From an uncultured Maribacter sp. (GTDB taxonomy: Bacteria > Bacteroidota > Bacteroidia > Flavobacteriales > Flavobacteriaceae): a stretch of 64,000 nucleotides of DNA. The stretch covers positions 558,001 through 622,000 of the forward strand of contig CANMKG010000002.1 of NCBI GenBank assembly GCA_947498505.1, in the 5' to 3' direction. Below the pieces are notes generated by a model. That model ran no database searches, was not told where the DNA came from, and worked only from the letters and a program-made list of their open reading frames with translations. A program made the translations under genes and the position numbers. Below, in pieces: positions 9,729 to 19,424 of this stretch; the stretch's first letter is position 1, and each line of letters begins with the position of its first letter.

Positions 9729-10271
9729 ATGTCTAGAATAGGTAATAATCCAGTAGCAATTCCAGAAGGAGTTACGGTTGACGTTAAAGATGGCGTAGTT
9801 ACTGTAAAAGGTAAATTGGGAGAATTAACTCAAGAGTACTCTGAGGTTACTATAAAGGTTGAAGAAGGTGATATATTAGTAACAAGACCTTCTGACTCTG
9901 TTAATCATAAAGCAAAGCACGGTTTATATAGATCTCTTATGTTTAATATGATTGAGGGTGTTTCTAAAGGATGGACTAAGGAGTTGGAATTGGTTGGTGT
10001 TGGTTATAGAGCAAGCAATCAAGGTCAAAAATTAGATTTAGCTTTAGGTTTTTCTCACAACATAGTTATTGATTTGGCTCCCGAAGTAAAAGTGGAAACA
10101 ATTTCTGAGAAAGGAAAAAATCCTATCGTAAAACTTACTTCTTATGATAAACAATTAGTTGGACAAGTGGCAGCTAAAATTAGATCCTTCCGTAAGCCAG
10201 AACCTTATAAAGGAAAAGGAATCAAGTTTGTAGGTGAAGAGTTAAGAAGAAAAGCAGGTAAATCAGCTTAA
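9729..10271 (+). CDS. rplF: 50S ribosomal protein L6
   Basis: L6 consists of two homologous domains and binds near the sarcin-ricin loop at the factor-binding site. The 180-residue product starts [15 protein letters not shown] and has the C-terminal signature [17 protein letters not shown]. Both halves are intact. rplR follows after 11 bases. Confidence 0.98.
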   Translation: MSRIGNNPVAIPEGVTVDVKDGVVTVKGKLGELTQEYSEVTIKVEEGDILVTRPSDSVNHKAKHGLYRSLMFNMIEGVSKGWTKELELVGVGYRASNQGQKLDLALGFSHNIVIDLAPEVKVETISEKGKNPIVKLTSYDKQLVGQVAAKIRSFRKPEPYKGKGIKFVGEELRRKAGKSA

Positions 10272-10282
10272 TTAAGAGTATT

Positions 10283-10639
10283 ATGGGATTATCAAAGACT
10301 CAAAGAAAATATAGAATACGTAGAAGAATACGTAAAGTATCTTTTGGTACAGCAGAAAGACCAAGACTTTCTATTTTTAGAAGTAATAGTGAAATTTACG
10401 CACAGGTAGTTGATGACAATGAAGGTGTTACTATTGTTGCTGCTTCTTCTAGAGATAAAGGTATTGCTGCCGAAAAAGGTAACAAAACAGAAATAGCAAA
10501 TTTAGTTGGTAAAGCAATTGCTGAAAAAGCTAAATCTGCAGGGATAGAAAAAGTTGCTTTTGATAGGGGAGGAAATCTTTATCATGGTAGAGTAAAATCT
10601 TTGGCCGAAGGCGCAAGAGAAGCAGGACTTAAATTCTAA
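10283..10639 (+). CDS. rplR: 50S ribosomal protein L18
   Basis: L18 brings 5S rRNA into the large subunit together with L5. The 118-residue product has an Arg-rich N-terminus ([12 protein letters not shown]), the [20 protein letters not shown] core and the ending [20 protein letters not shown]. Gaps are 11 bases before and 8 after. Confidence 0.97.
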   Translation: MGLSKTQRKYRIRRRIRKVSFGTAERPRLSIFRSNSEIYAQVVDDNEGVTIVAASSRDKGIAAEKGNKTEIANLVGKAIAEKAKSAGIEKVAFDRGGNLYHGRVKSLAEGAREAGLKF

Positions 10640-10647
10640 TAAGCATT

Positions 10648-11172
10648 ATGTATCAGAAATACAAAAACGTAGAAACTGTTAAGCCGGGAGGTTTAGAATT
10701 AAAAGATAGATTAGTAGGTGTCCAAAGGGTAACTAAGGTAACTAAAGGTGGTAGAGCATTTGGCTTTTCTGCAATAGTTGTTGTAGGTGACGAAAATGGA
10801 GTTGTTGGACATGGTTTAGGTAAATCTAAAGAAGTTGCAACAGCAATTGCTAAGGCTATTGAGGATGGTAAAAAGAATCTTATTAGAATACCTTTAAATA
10901 AAGGAACTTTACCTCACGAACAAAAAGGTAAATTTGGTGGAGCTAGAGTTTATATTCAACCTGCATCACATGGTACAGGGGTAATTGCAGGTGGTGCTGT
11001 TAGAGCGGTATTAGAGGCAGTTGGTGTGCATGATGTACTTTCTAAGTCTCAAGGTTCGTCAAACCCGCACAATGTGGTAAAGGCTACTTTTGATGCTTTA
11101 TTGCAATTAAGAGGAGCTAGTACAATAGCGCAACAAAGAGGAGTTTCTTTAGAAAAAGTTTTTAAAGGGTAA
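10648..11172 (+). CDS. rpsE: 30S ribosomal protein S5
   Basis: S5 lines the mRNA entry channel and affects decoding fidelity. The 174-residue product has the double-stranded RNA-binding N-domain motif [19 protein letters not shown] and the C-domain [19 protein letters not shown]. Both domains are complete. The stop is 12 bases from rpmD. Confidence 0.98.
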   Translation: MYQKYKNVETVKPGGLELKDRLVGVQRVTKVTKGGRAFGFSAIVVVGDENGVVGHGLGKSKEVATAIAKAIEDGKKNLIRIPLNKGTLPHEQKGKFGGARVYIQPASHGTGVIAGGAVRAVLEAVGVHDVLSKSQGSSNPHNVVKATFDALLQLRGASTIAQQRGVSLEKVFKG

Positions 11173-11184
11173 TTCAGGAATATT

Positions 11185-11364
11185 ATGGCAAAGATTAAAG
11201 TAAAGCAATTACGTAGCAGTATTAAAAGGCCACAAAACCAAAAAAGAACACTAGAGGCTCTTGGTTTAAAAAAAATTGGTCAGGTTGTTGAGCATGAGGC
11301 AACACCTAGTGTTCTAGGAATGGTAAATAAAGTTAAACACTTAGTTTCTACAGAAGAAGCTTAA
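11185..11364 (+). CDS. rpmD: 50S ribosomal protein L30
   Basis: L30 is a small ferredoxin-like-fold protein of the large subunit, dispensable in some phyla. This short frame encodes 59 residues beginning MAKIKVKQLRSSIKRPQNQK, with the family pattern RTLEALGLKKIGQ and the VLGMVNKVKHLV end. It fills the rpsE-rplO gap, where L30 is expected, at 12 and 14 base spacings. Start ATG 11185, stop TAA 11362-11364. Confidence 0.96.
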   Translation: MAKIKVKQLRSSIKRPQNQKRTLEALGLKKIGQVVEHEATPSVLGMVNKVKHLVSTEEA

Positions 11365-11378
11365 TATATATTAGTGTA

Positions 11379-11831
11379 ATGAATTTAAGTAATCTAAAAC
11401 CAGCTGAAGGATCTATTCAAAGAGACGGAAAGCGTGTGGGAAGAGGTCAGGGTTCTGGAAAAGGCGGAACTGCAACTAGAGGTCACAAAGGGGCTAAGTC
11501 TAGATCTGGATATTCTAAAAAGATTGGTTTTGAAGGTGGTCAAATGCCGCTTCAAAGACGTGTGCCTAAGTTTGGTTTTACCAACATTAATCGTAAAGAT
11601 TACAAAGGTGTAAGTTTGGCCAAATTGCAAGAATTAGTAGACAAAAAAGTTATCAAGGATTCTGTAACTTTTGAGGCACTGGTTGAAAATAGAGTTGTTC
11701 GTAAGGGTGACTTAGTTAAAATTTTAGGAACAGGAGAGCTAAAAGCATCTCTGAAAGTTTCTGTACATAAATTTACTGCCACAGCTAAGGCAGCTATAGA
11801 GGCTGCAGGTGGTGAAGCAATAAATTTATAA
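11379..11831 (+). CDS. rplO: 50S ribosomal protein L15
   Basis: L15 is a late-assembly 50S protein with an extended Gly-rich N-terminal arm. The 150-residue product shows that arm (KRVGRGQGSGKGGTATRGHK), the GGQMPLQRRVPKFGF motif and a globular C-terminal domain ending GGEAINL. secY follows 12 bases later, as in most bacteria. Confidence 0.98.
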   Translation: MNLSNLKPAEGSIQRDGKRVGRGQGSGKGGTATRGHKGAKSRSGYSKKIGFEGGQMPLQRRVPKFGFTNINRKDYKGVSLAKLQELVDKKVIKDSVTFEALVENRVVRKGDLVKILGTGELKASLKVSVHKFTATAKAAIEAAGGEAINL

Positions 11832-11843
11832 GCATAACTTACT

Positions 11844-13184
11844 ATGAAGAATTTTTTTGATACAATATCCAATATCTGGAAGATAGAAGAACTAAGAAGT
11901 AGAATATTAATTACTTTAGGTCTTTTATTGGTATATCGTTTTGGTTGCCAAATTGTTCTTCCTGGTATTGATTCTACACAATTAGCAGAATTGGCTTCTG
12001 GTACTGATCAGGGTATTTTTGGTTTGCTAAATGCTTTTACTGGTGGTGCTTTTGCTAATGCTTCAGTTTTTGCATTGGGTATTATGCCTTATATCTCTGC
12101 ATCTATTGTGGTTCAGTTGATGGGTATAGCAATACCTTATCTACAGAAATTACAGAAAGAAGGAGAAAGTGGTAGAAAAACAATTAACCAAATTACAAGA
12201 TGGTTAACTATTGGTATTTGTATTGTTCAGGCTCCTGCTTATCTATATGGTTTAGAAGCTTTTGGGGTTAGAGATTCTGCTTTTGTAATGGGTAAAGGTT
12301 TGGACTTTATGGTTCCAGCAGTTATCATATTAGTTACAGGTTGTGTTTTTGCAATGTGGTTGGGAGAAAAAATTACTGACAAAGGAATTGGTAATGGTAT
12401 TTCTCTTTTAATTATGATTGGTATCATAGCAAATATGCCACAGTCATTTGCTCAAGAATTTATTTCTAGAACTACTAATAACAATGGTGGTTTAATGTTC
12501 ATTCTTATTGAGGTTATTGTTTGGTTCTTGGTTATACTAGCTAGTATATTATTGGTTATGGCTACAAGACAAATACCAGTACAGTATGCCAGAAGAACTG
12601 CTTCTGGGGGTTATGAGAAAAACGAAATGGGCTCTAGACAATATATTCCATTAAAGTTAAATGCTTCTGGTGTAATGCCTATAATATTTGCTCAGGCAAT
12701 TATGTTTGTGCCTGGATTAATTGGAAGATCTATGGAAGGTGAAGTAGGGACATGGATACAAACACAATTCTCGGATATTTTTGGATTGGCATACAATTTA
12801 TTATTTGCTTTTCTAATTATAATATTTACATACTTCTATACAGCTATAACGGTGCCAACAAATAAAATGGCGGATGACTTAAAAAGAAGCGGTGGTTTTA
12901 TTCCTGGGATACGTCCTGGAAAGGAAACTGGAGATTTCTTAGATAAAATTATGTCATTAATTACGTTACCTGGATCAATATTCTTAGCTTTGCTCGCTAT
13001 TTTGCCAGCGATTGTTGTGAAATTGATGGATGTTCAGTCAGGATGGGCATTGTTTTATGGAGGTACATCACTACTGATTATGGTAGGTGTGGCAATAGAT
13101 ACGGTTCAACAGGTTAATTCATATTTGTTAAATAGACATTATGATGGCTTAATGAAATCAGGAAAGAATAGAAAAGTAGCATAA
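11844..13184 (+). CDS. secY: Protein translocase subunit SecY
   Basis: Channel-forming inner-membrane subunit of the Sec translocon; it works with SecE, SecG and SecA. The 446-residue product has about ten hydrophobic segments, the plug-region pattern [20 protein letters not shown], and the cytoplasmic loops [15 protein letters not shown] and [19 protein letters not shown] that dock ribosome and SecA. It begins with [18 protein letters not shown], typical of Bacteroidota. infA follows directly; no adk or map intervenes. Confidence 0.98.
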   Translation: MKNFFDTISNIWKIEELRSRILITLGLLLVYRFGCQIVLPGIDSTQLAELASGTDQGIFGLLNAFTGGAFANASVFALGIMPYISASIVVQLMGIAIPYLQKLQKEGESGRKTINQITRWLTIGICIVQAPAYLYGLEAFGVRDSAFVMGKGLDFMVPAVIILVTGCVFAMWLGEKITDKGIGNGISLLIMIGIIANMPQSFAQEFISRTTNNNGGLMFILIEVIVWFLVILASILLVMATRQIPVQYARRTASGGYEKNEMGSRQYIPLKLNASGVMPIIFAQAIMFVPGLIGRSMEGEVGTWIQTQFSDIFGLAYNLLFAFLIIIFTYFYTAITVPTNKMADDLKRSGGFIPGIRPGKETGDFLDKIMSLITLPGSIFLALLAILPAIVVKLMDVQSGWALFYGGTSLLIMVGVAIDTVQQVNSYLLNRHYDGLMKSGKNRKVA

Positions 13185-13191
13185 TAATAGT

Positions 13192-13407
13192 ATGGCTAAA
13201 CAAGCAGCAATAGAACAAGATGGCTCAATAATAGAAGCATTGTCAAACGCAATGTTTAGGGTTGAATTGGAAAATGGACATGTAGTAACAGCGCATATCT
13301 CAGGAAAAATGAGAATGCATTACATTAAGTTGCTTCCTGGTGATAAGGTAAAATTAGAAATGAGTCCTTATGACCTAACAAAGGCTAGAATCACTTATAG
13401 ATATTAA
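13192..13407 (+). CDS. infA: Translation initiation factor IF-1
   Basis: IF-1 blocks the 30S A site during initiation. The 71-residue OB-fold product reads [20 protein letters not shown] at the N-terminus and ends [15 protein letters not shown], the family C-terminus. It starts 7 bases after secY, a placement shared with many low-GC bacteria and Bacteroidota. rpmJ begins 9 bases later. Confidence 0.97.
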   Translation: MAKQAAIEQDGSIIEALSNAMFRVELENGHVVTAHISGKMRMHYIKLLPGDKVKLEMSPYDLTKARITYRY

Positions 13408-13416
13408 GATAGAAAG

Positions 13417-13533
13417 ATGAAAGTTAGAGCATCAATAAAGAAAAGAAGTGCCGACTGCAAAATAGTTCGCAGAAAAGGTAGGTTGTACGTAATCAACAAA
13501 AAGAATCCTAGATTTAAACAAAGACAAGGATAA
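13417..13533 (+). CDS. rpmJ: 50S ribosomal protein L36, zinc-free type
   Basis: L36 is the smallest 50S protein. This 38-residue frame begins [20 protein letters not shown] and ends NPRFKQRQG. Of the C-C-C-H zinc ligands in E. coli RpmJ (positions 11, 14, 27, 33), only Cys14 remains; the others are Ser, Asn and Phe, so no zinc ribbon can form. Start ATG 13417, stop TAA 13531-13533. The position infA-rpmJ-rpsM is canonical. Confidence 0.96.
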   Translation: MKVRASIKKRSADCKIVRRKGRLYVINKKNPRFKQRQG

Positions 13534-13535
13534 TT

Positions 13536-13910
13536 ATGGCAAGAATTGCAGGTATAGATATACCAAAACAAAAGAGAGGGGTTATTGCATTAACCTATAT
13601 TTTTGGTATTGGAAAGAGCAGGTCAAAAGAGATATTAGAAACTGCTCAAGTAAGTGAGGATACAAAAGTATCTGATTGGAATGATGACGAAATAGGTCGT
13701 ATCCGTGAGGCAGTAGCATCTTTTACAATTGAAGGTGAACTGCGTTCAGAAACCCAATTAAACATTAAGCGTTTAATGGATATTGGTTGTTATAGGGGTA
13801 TACGTCATAGATCTGGCTTGCCATTAAGAGGTCAACGTACTAAAAATAACTCTAGAACTAGAAAAGGAAAAAGAAAAACAGTTGCTAACAAGAAGAAAGC
13901 AACTAAATAA
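13536..13910 (+). CDS. rpsM: 30S ribosomal protein S13
   Basis: S13 pairs with S19 at the top of the 30S head and contacts P-site tRNA through its basic tail. The 124-residue product begins [15 protein letters not shown], contains the [10 protein letters not shown] helix-hairpin-helix region, and ends with [19 protein letters not shown] and a Lys-rich tail. It is 2 bases after rpmJ. Confidence 0.98.
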   Translation: MARIAGIDIPKQKRGVIALTYIFGIGKSRSKEILETAQVSEDTKVSDWNDDEIGRIREAVASFTIEGELRSETQLNIKRLMDIGCYRGIRHRSGLPLRGQRTKNNSRTRKGKRKTVANKKKATK

Positions 13911-13922
13911 TAAATAGGGTAT

Positions 13923-14315
13923 ATGGCAAAGTCAAGTACTAAAGCGGCTAAGAAGCGTAAAGTTATTATAGAGTCTGTAGGAGAAGCACATGTTACAGCG
14001 TCTTTTAACAACATTATTATTTCTTTGACTAACAAAAAAGGAGACGTAATTTCTTGGTCTTCTGCTGGGAAGCAAGGATTTAGAGGCTCTAAAAAGAACA
14101 CTCCTTACGCTGCTCAGGTAGCTGCTGAAGATTGTTCAAAAGTAGCACATGAAGCAGGATTAAGAAAGGTAAAGGTTTATGTAAAAGGACCTGGTAATGG
14201 AAGAGAGTCTGCTATTCGTGCAATCCATAATTCTGGTATAGAAGTAACGGAGATTATTGATGTTACTCCAATGCCACACAATGGATGTAGACCTCCAAAA
14301 AGAAGAAGAGTTTAA
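13923..14315 (+). CDS. rpsK: 30S ribosomal protein S11
   Basis: S11 sits on the 30S platform near the mRNA exit and the Shine-Dalgarno helix. The 130-residue product has the signature [20 protein letters not shown] and the C-terminal [19 protein letters not shown]. It is followed by an 88-base gap carrying the rpsD leader hairpin. Confidence 0.98.
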   Translation: MAKSSTKAAKKRKVIIESVGEAHVTASFNNIIISLTNKKGDVISWSSAGKQGFRGSKKNTPYAAQVAAEDCSKVAHEAGLRKVKVYVKGPGNGRESAIRAIHNSGIEVTEIIDVTPMPHNGCRPPKRRRV

Positions 14316-14336
14316 TTATAATTTATTAATATCATA

Positions 14337-14390
14337 GAAAGTGTAGTTACGATTATCGAAGGATAAGCCTTAATTCATAATCACACTTTC
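14337..14390 (+). promoter_or_regulatory. Structured leader of rpsD (S4-type ribosomal leader)
   Basis: Three nested helices lie directly before rpsD: GAAAGTGT (14337-14344) with ACACTTTC (14383-14390); GATTAT (14351-14356) with ATAATC (14377-14382), contiguous on the 3' side with a 6-base bulge on the 5' side; and AAGG (14359-14362) with CCTT (14368-14371). All pairs are Watson-Crick. S4 represses the alpha operon in several phyla, and computational work has described S4 leader motifs in Flavobacteria; whether this element matches that model needs a covariance search. Confidence 0.75.
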
Positions 14391-14403
14391 AAATTTGTAG
14401 AGA

Positions 14404-15009
14404 ATGGCAAGATATACAGGACCTAAAAGTAAAATCGCTCGTAAATTTGGAGAAGCGATTTTTGGAGACGATAAGTCTTTTGAAAAGAAAAGTTACCCTC
14501 CAGGACAACACGGAAATAACAGACGTCGTGGAAAAAAATCTGAATATGCAGTTCAGTTGATGGAAAAGCAAAAAGCAAAATACACTTATGGTATTTTGGA
14601 ACGTCAATTTAGAAACATATTCGCAAAAGCTAATGCCAGTAAAGGAGTAACTGGTGAAGTTTTACTTCAGTTATGTGAATCACGTTTAGATAACGTAGTT
14701 TACAGAATGGGTATTTCAACTTCAAGAAGAGGAGCTAGACAATTGGTGTCTCACCGTCACATTACTGTAAATGGTGAGTTAGTTAATATACCATCATATT
14801 CTTTAAAAGCAGGAGATGTTGTTGGAGTTAGAGAAAAATCAAAGTCAATACAGGCTATCCAAGATTCACTTGCTGCAAGCAGTAGTGTTTACGAATGGAT
14901 AACATGGAATTCTGAGAAAAAGGAAGGAACTTTTGTTGCTATTCCTGAAAGAATGCAAATTCCAGAAAACATTAAAGAACAATTAATCGTCGAGTTATAC
15001 TCTAAATAA
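14404..15009 (+). CDS. rpsD: 30S ribosomal protein S4
   Basis: S4 initiates 16S 5'-domain assembly, contributes to fidelity and represses its own operon in other bacteria. The 201-residue product has the N-terminal [17 protein letters not shown], the [18 protein letters not shown]4-domain motif and [19 protein letters not shown] nested hairpin ends 13 bases before its ATG, consistent with translational autoregulation of rpsD-rpoA-rplQ. Confidence 0.98.
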   Translation: MARYTGPKSKIARKFGEAIFGDDKSFEKKSYPPGQHGNNRRRGKKSEYAVQLMEKQKAKYTYGILERQFRNIFAKANASKGVTGEVLLQLCESRLDNVVYRMGISTSRRGARQLVSHRHITVNGELVNIPSYSLKAGDVVGVREKSKSIQAIQDSLAASSSVYEWITWNSEKKEGTFVAIPERMQIPENIKEQLIVELYSK

Positions 15010-15026
15010 ACAACACCGATTCAATT

Positions 15027-16019
15027 ATGGCATTATTTAATTTTCAGAAACCCGATAAAGTAATTATGATCGATTCCTCTGATTTTGAAGGGAAATTTGA
15101 ATTTCGCCCTTTAGAACCAGGTTATGGATTAACTGTCGGGAATGCACTAAGAAGGGTTTTGCTTTCTTCATTAGAAGGACATGCCATTACTTCTGTACGC
15201 ATAGATAAGGTTGAGCATGAATTTTCAGTAATTCCTGGAGTTGTTGAGGATGTAACCGAAATGATTCTTAATTTGAAACAAGTACGTTTCAAAAAACAAA
15301 TAGAAGATTCAGAAGCCGAAGTAGTTTCTATATCGGTAAGTGGTAAAACACAATTAACAGCTGGTGATTTTCAGAAATTTATTTCTGGATACCAAGTATT
15401 GAACCCAGATTTAGTAATCTGCAACATGGATGCTGGAGTAAGCATTAATATGGAGATTGCTATTGAAAAAGGAAGAGGATATGTTCCAGCTGAGGAAAAT
15501 AAGAAGTCTGGAATGGCTTTAGGTACTATTGCAATTGATTCTATATTTACACCTATAAAAAATGTAAAATATAGTATTGAAAACTTTAGGGTTGAGCAGA
15601 AAACTGATTATGAGAAGTTGGTTTTTGAAATCGTAACAGATGGTTCTATCCATCCAAAGGATGCTTTAACTGAAGGTGCTAAGGTTCTTATACATCACTT
15701 CATGTTATTCTCTGATGAGCGTATAACGCTTGAAGCAGATGAAATTGCACAAACTGAAACATACGATGAAGAATCTTTACACATGCGTCAGCTGTTAAAG
15801 ACTAAGTTAGTGGATATGGATTTATCTGTTCGTGCATTAAACTGTTTGAAAGCAGCTGAAGTAGATACTTTAGGTGACTTAGTTTCTTTCAACAAAAATG
15901 ACTTAATGAAATTCAGAAACTTTGGTAAAAAATCTTTAACAGAGTTAGAAGAGCTTGTAATCAATAAAGGTTTAAGTTTCGGAATGGATTTGTCAAAATA
16001 TAAATTGGATAAAGATTAA
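15027..16019 (+). CDS. rpoA: DNA-directed RNA polymerase subunit alpha
   Basis: Alpha dimerises to seed RNA polymerase assembly, and its C-terminal domain contacts upstream DNA and activators. The 330-residue product shows the NTD signature [20 protein letters not shown], a linker near residue 240, and the CTD pattern [20 protein letters not shown] with the [12 protein letters not shown] helix. Length is typical. It is 17 bases from rpsD and 55 from rplQ. Confidence 0.98.
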   Translation: MALFNFQKPDKVIMIDSSDFEGKFEFRPLEPGYGLTVGNALRRVLLSSLEGHAITSVRIDKVEHEFSVIPGVVEDVTEMILNLKQVRFKKQIEDSEAEVVSISVSGKTQLTAGDFQKFISGYQVLNPDLVICNMDAGVSINMEIAIEKGRGYVPAEENKKSGMALGTIAIDSIFTPIKNVKYSIENFRVEQKTDYEKLVFEIVTDGSIHPKDALTEGAKVLIHHFMLFSDERITLEADEIAQTETYDEESLHMRQLLKTKLVDMDLSVRALNCLKAAEVDTLGDLVSFNKNDLMKFRNFGKKSLTELEELVINKGLSFGMDLSKYKLDKD

Positions 16020-16074
16020 TTTTACTTCTATTGGAAGGGAGAAACCCAAACAAGGAAGAAAATAGTAAAAAGTA

Positions 16075-16569
16075 ATGAGACACGGTAAAAAAATTAATCA
16101 TTTAGGAAGAAAGACAGCCCACAGAAAAGCAATGTTGGCTAATATGGCTTGTTCCTTAATTGAGCATAAAAGAATTAATACTACTGTTGCCAAAGCAAAA
16201 GCATTAAAGCAATTTGTAGAACCATTAATTACAAAGGCAAAAGCTGAGAATAATGTTTCAGCTGATAAAGGAACACATAATAGACGTGTGGTTTTTAAAA
16301 GCTTAAGAGATAAATTTGCTGTTACAACTTTGTTTAGCGAAGTATCGGAAAAAGTTGGTGACAGACCAGGAGGATATACTAGAATCATAAAATTAGGAAA
16401 CCGTCTTGGAGATAACGCTGATATGGCAATGATAGAGTTAGTTGATTTTAACGAGCTTTATAATGCTGACAAACCAGCAAAGAAAAAATCAACTCGAAGA
16501 GGTAGAACTAAAAAGGCTGCTACTGCACCTGTAGCTGCTGAAACAAAGACTGATGATTCAGAAGAATAA
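16075..16569 (+). CDS. rplQ: 50S ribosomal protein L17
   Basis: L17 lies near the tunnel exit. The first ~125 residues are the conserved domain ([40 protein letters not shown]). The product is 164 residues because of a Lys/Arg/Ala-rich, then acidic, C-terminal extension ([16 protein letters not shown]...DDSEE), common in Bacteroidota but absent from E. coli. It is the last gene of the cluster, with a strong terminator 26 bases downstream. Confidence 0.97.
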   Translation: MRHGKKINHLGRKTAHRKAMLANMACSLIEHKRINTTVAKAKALKQFVEPLITKAKAENNVSADKGTHNRRVVFKSLRDKFAVTTLFSEVSEKVGDRPGGYTRIIKLGNRLGDNADMAMIELVDFNELYNADKPAKKKSTRRGRTKKAATAPVAAETKTDDSEE

Positions 16570-16594
16570 GATGTCAATAAATTTTAATAATATT

Positions 16595-16626
16595 AAAGGA
16601 TAAGCCTAAAAGCTTATCCTTTTTTT
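16595..16626 (+). terminator. Rho-independent terminator of the ribosomal cluster
   Basis: An 11-bp perfect stem (16595-16605 with 16612-16622, core AAGGATAAGC/GCTTATCCTT) and a 6-base loop merge into a T run. It lies just after rplQ and closes the long ribosomal operon. Its 5' arm shares the 12-mer AAGGATAAGCCT with the apical hairpin of the rpsD leader. Confidence 0.92.
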
Positions 16627-16664
16627 ATGTTTTTTTGTTAAACTAAAAATTCTTAAATAAACAC

Positions 16665-17768
16665 ATGAAATATCAAACAAGAAAAAAAGCAATGTTGCTG
16701 TTAGCCGACGGAACTATTTTTCATGGAAAAGCAGTAGGGGATAAAGAAGGAACTGCCTTTGGCGAAGTTTGTTTTAATACCGGAATGACTGGTTATCAGG
16801 AAATATTTACCGATCCATCGTACTTTGGCCAATTAATGGTTACCACAAATGCTCATATTGGCAATTATGGTACTAAGTCAGAAGAAGTGGAGTCTGATTC
16901 TGTAAAAATTTCTGGATTAATTTGTAAAAATTTTAGTTATGATTATTCTAGAGTAGATGCGGATAAAAGTTTGCAGGAATTTTTAGACGATAGTAATCTT
17001 TTTGCCATTTCGGATGTTGATACCAGAGCTCTAGTTAGTTACATAAGAGATAATGGAGCCATGAATGCGGTTATTTCTACAGATGTAAACAATGTGGAAG
17101 AGCTAAAAAAGCAGCTGGCAGAGGTGCCTAGCATGGAAGGTTTGGAATTGGCTTCAAAAGTTTCTACTAAAGAGCCATATTTTTATGGGGATGAAAACGC
17201 AAAATACAAGATATCTGCTTTAGATATTGGTATAAAGAGAAACATACTTCGAAACCTTGCTAAAAGAGATGCCTATATAAAGGTATATCCTTATAATTCA
17301 AGTTTTGAAGATTTAAAATCTTTCAATCCTGATGGGTACTTTATTTCAAATGGACCAGGGGATCCAGAACCGCTAAAGGACGCTATTAATACTGCGCAAA
17401 GTATAATTAAACAAGATAAACCTTTGTTTGGTATTTGTTTAGGTCACCAAGTTATAGCTTTGGCAAATGGAGTGTCTACTTACAAAATGCATAATGGTCA
17501 CAGAGGTATAAATCACCCAATTATTAATCTAGAAACTGGAAAAGGAGAAATAACTTCTCAAAACCATGGTTTCGCTGTTAATAGGGAAGAGGCTGAAAAC
17601 AACGGTGAATTGGAAATTACGCATGTACATTTAAATGACAAAACAGTAGCTGGATTAAAAATGAAAAACAAAGATGTTTTTTCAGTACAATATCACCCAG
17701 AAGCGAGTCCTGGACCTAACGATGCGGACTATTTGTTTGACCATTTTTTTGAATTAATTAAAAAATAA
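16665..17768 (+). CDS. carA: Carbamoyl-phosphate synthase small subunit
   Basis: CarA hydrolyses glutamine and passes ammonia to CarB for carbamoyl phosphate (arginine and pyrimidine synthesis). The 367-residue product has the N-terminal CPSase domain (GEVCFNTGMTGYQEI, TDPSYFGQ) and a class I glutamine amidotransferase domain with the Cys in LFGICLGHQ and the His/Glu pair in QYHPEASPGP. ATG 16665 is used; Met 10 is a possible alternative. carB is not in the window, so the two subunits are unlinked. Monocistronic by its position between a terminator and the eno promoter. Confidence 0.96.
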   Translation: MKYQTRKKAMLLLADGTIFHGKAVGDKEGTAFGEVCFNTGMTGYQEIFTDPSYFGQLMVTTNAHIGNYGTKSEEVESDSVKISGLICKNFSYDYSRVDADKSLQEFLDDSNLFAISDVDTRALVSYIRDNGAMNAVISTDVNNVEELKKQLAEVPSMEGLELASKVSTKEPYFYGDENAKYKISALDIGIKRNILRNLAKRDAYIKVYPYNSSFEDLKSFNPDGYFISNGPGDPEPLKDAINTAQSIIKQDKPLFGICLGHQVIALANGVSTYKMHNGHRGINHPIINLETGKGEITSQNHGFAVNREEAENNGELEITHVHLNDKTVAGLKMKNKDVFSVQYHPEASPGPNDADYLFDHFFELIKK

Positions 17769-17830
17769 CAAAACCTTCTGCATAAGTTTAAATTATCATC
17801 AATTTTTCGCTAGAATATGACTTAAAACAG

Positions 17831-17859
17831 TTTGCGGAAAATGGGGTTTTGTATCTTTG
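17831..17859 (+). promoter_or_regulatory. Bacteroidota-type promoter of eno
   Basis: TTTG (17831-17834), 17 bases, then TATCTTTG (17852-17859), a perfect match to the Bacteroidota TTTG/TAnnTTTG promoter bound by the primary sigma ABfA. It lies 37 bases before the eno ATG. Confidence 0.85.
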
Positions 17860-17890
17860 CCGGAGTAAAATAAATTGAATAATAAAATAA

Positions 17891-19192
<1,302 letters not shown>

Positions 19193-19240
19193 TTTAGGGA
19201 TTTATTAAGTTAAATTTCCAAAGTACAACGTTAAAATGTT

Positions 19241-19276
19241 AGGTCACCAAATTATTTTTGGTGACCTTTTCTTTTT
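19241..19276 (+). terminator. Rho-independent terminator of eno
   Basis: AGGTCACCAAA (19241-19251) pairs perfectly with TTTGGTGACCT (19257-19267) across a 5-base loop, followed by a T-rich tail (TTTTCTTTTTT). Confidence 0.93.
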
Positions 19277-19311
19277 TAGCTAAAAAATTACAATTTCATG
19301 TGATTATTTTC

Positions 19312-19344
19312 TTTGCGTACTCGTAAACTTTGCGTAACTTTTTG
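19312..19344 (+). promoter_or_regulatory. Probable promoter of glycogen synthase gene
   Basis: TTTG (19312-19315), 19 bases, TAACTTTT (19335-19342), 7 of 8 to TAnnTTTG. It leaves a 5' leader of about 75 bases before ATG 19425. A second TAAACTTTG lies at 19324, but its upstream spacing is poor. Confidence 0.5.
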
Positions 19345-19424
19345 TTCATAATGAATATTAATCAATTTAAAATAAGTGATAGATATTTGTTGAAGTACGA
19401 ATACTTACTAACCAGAATATTTAT

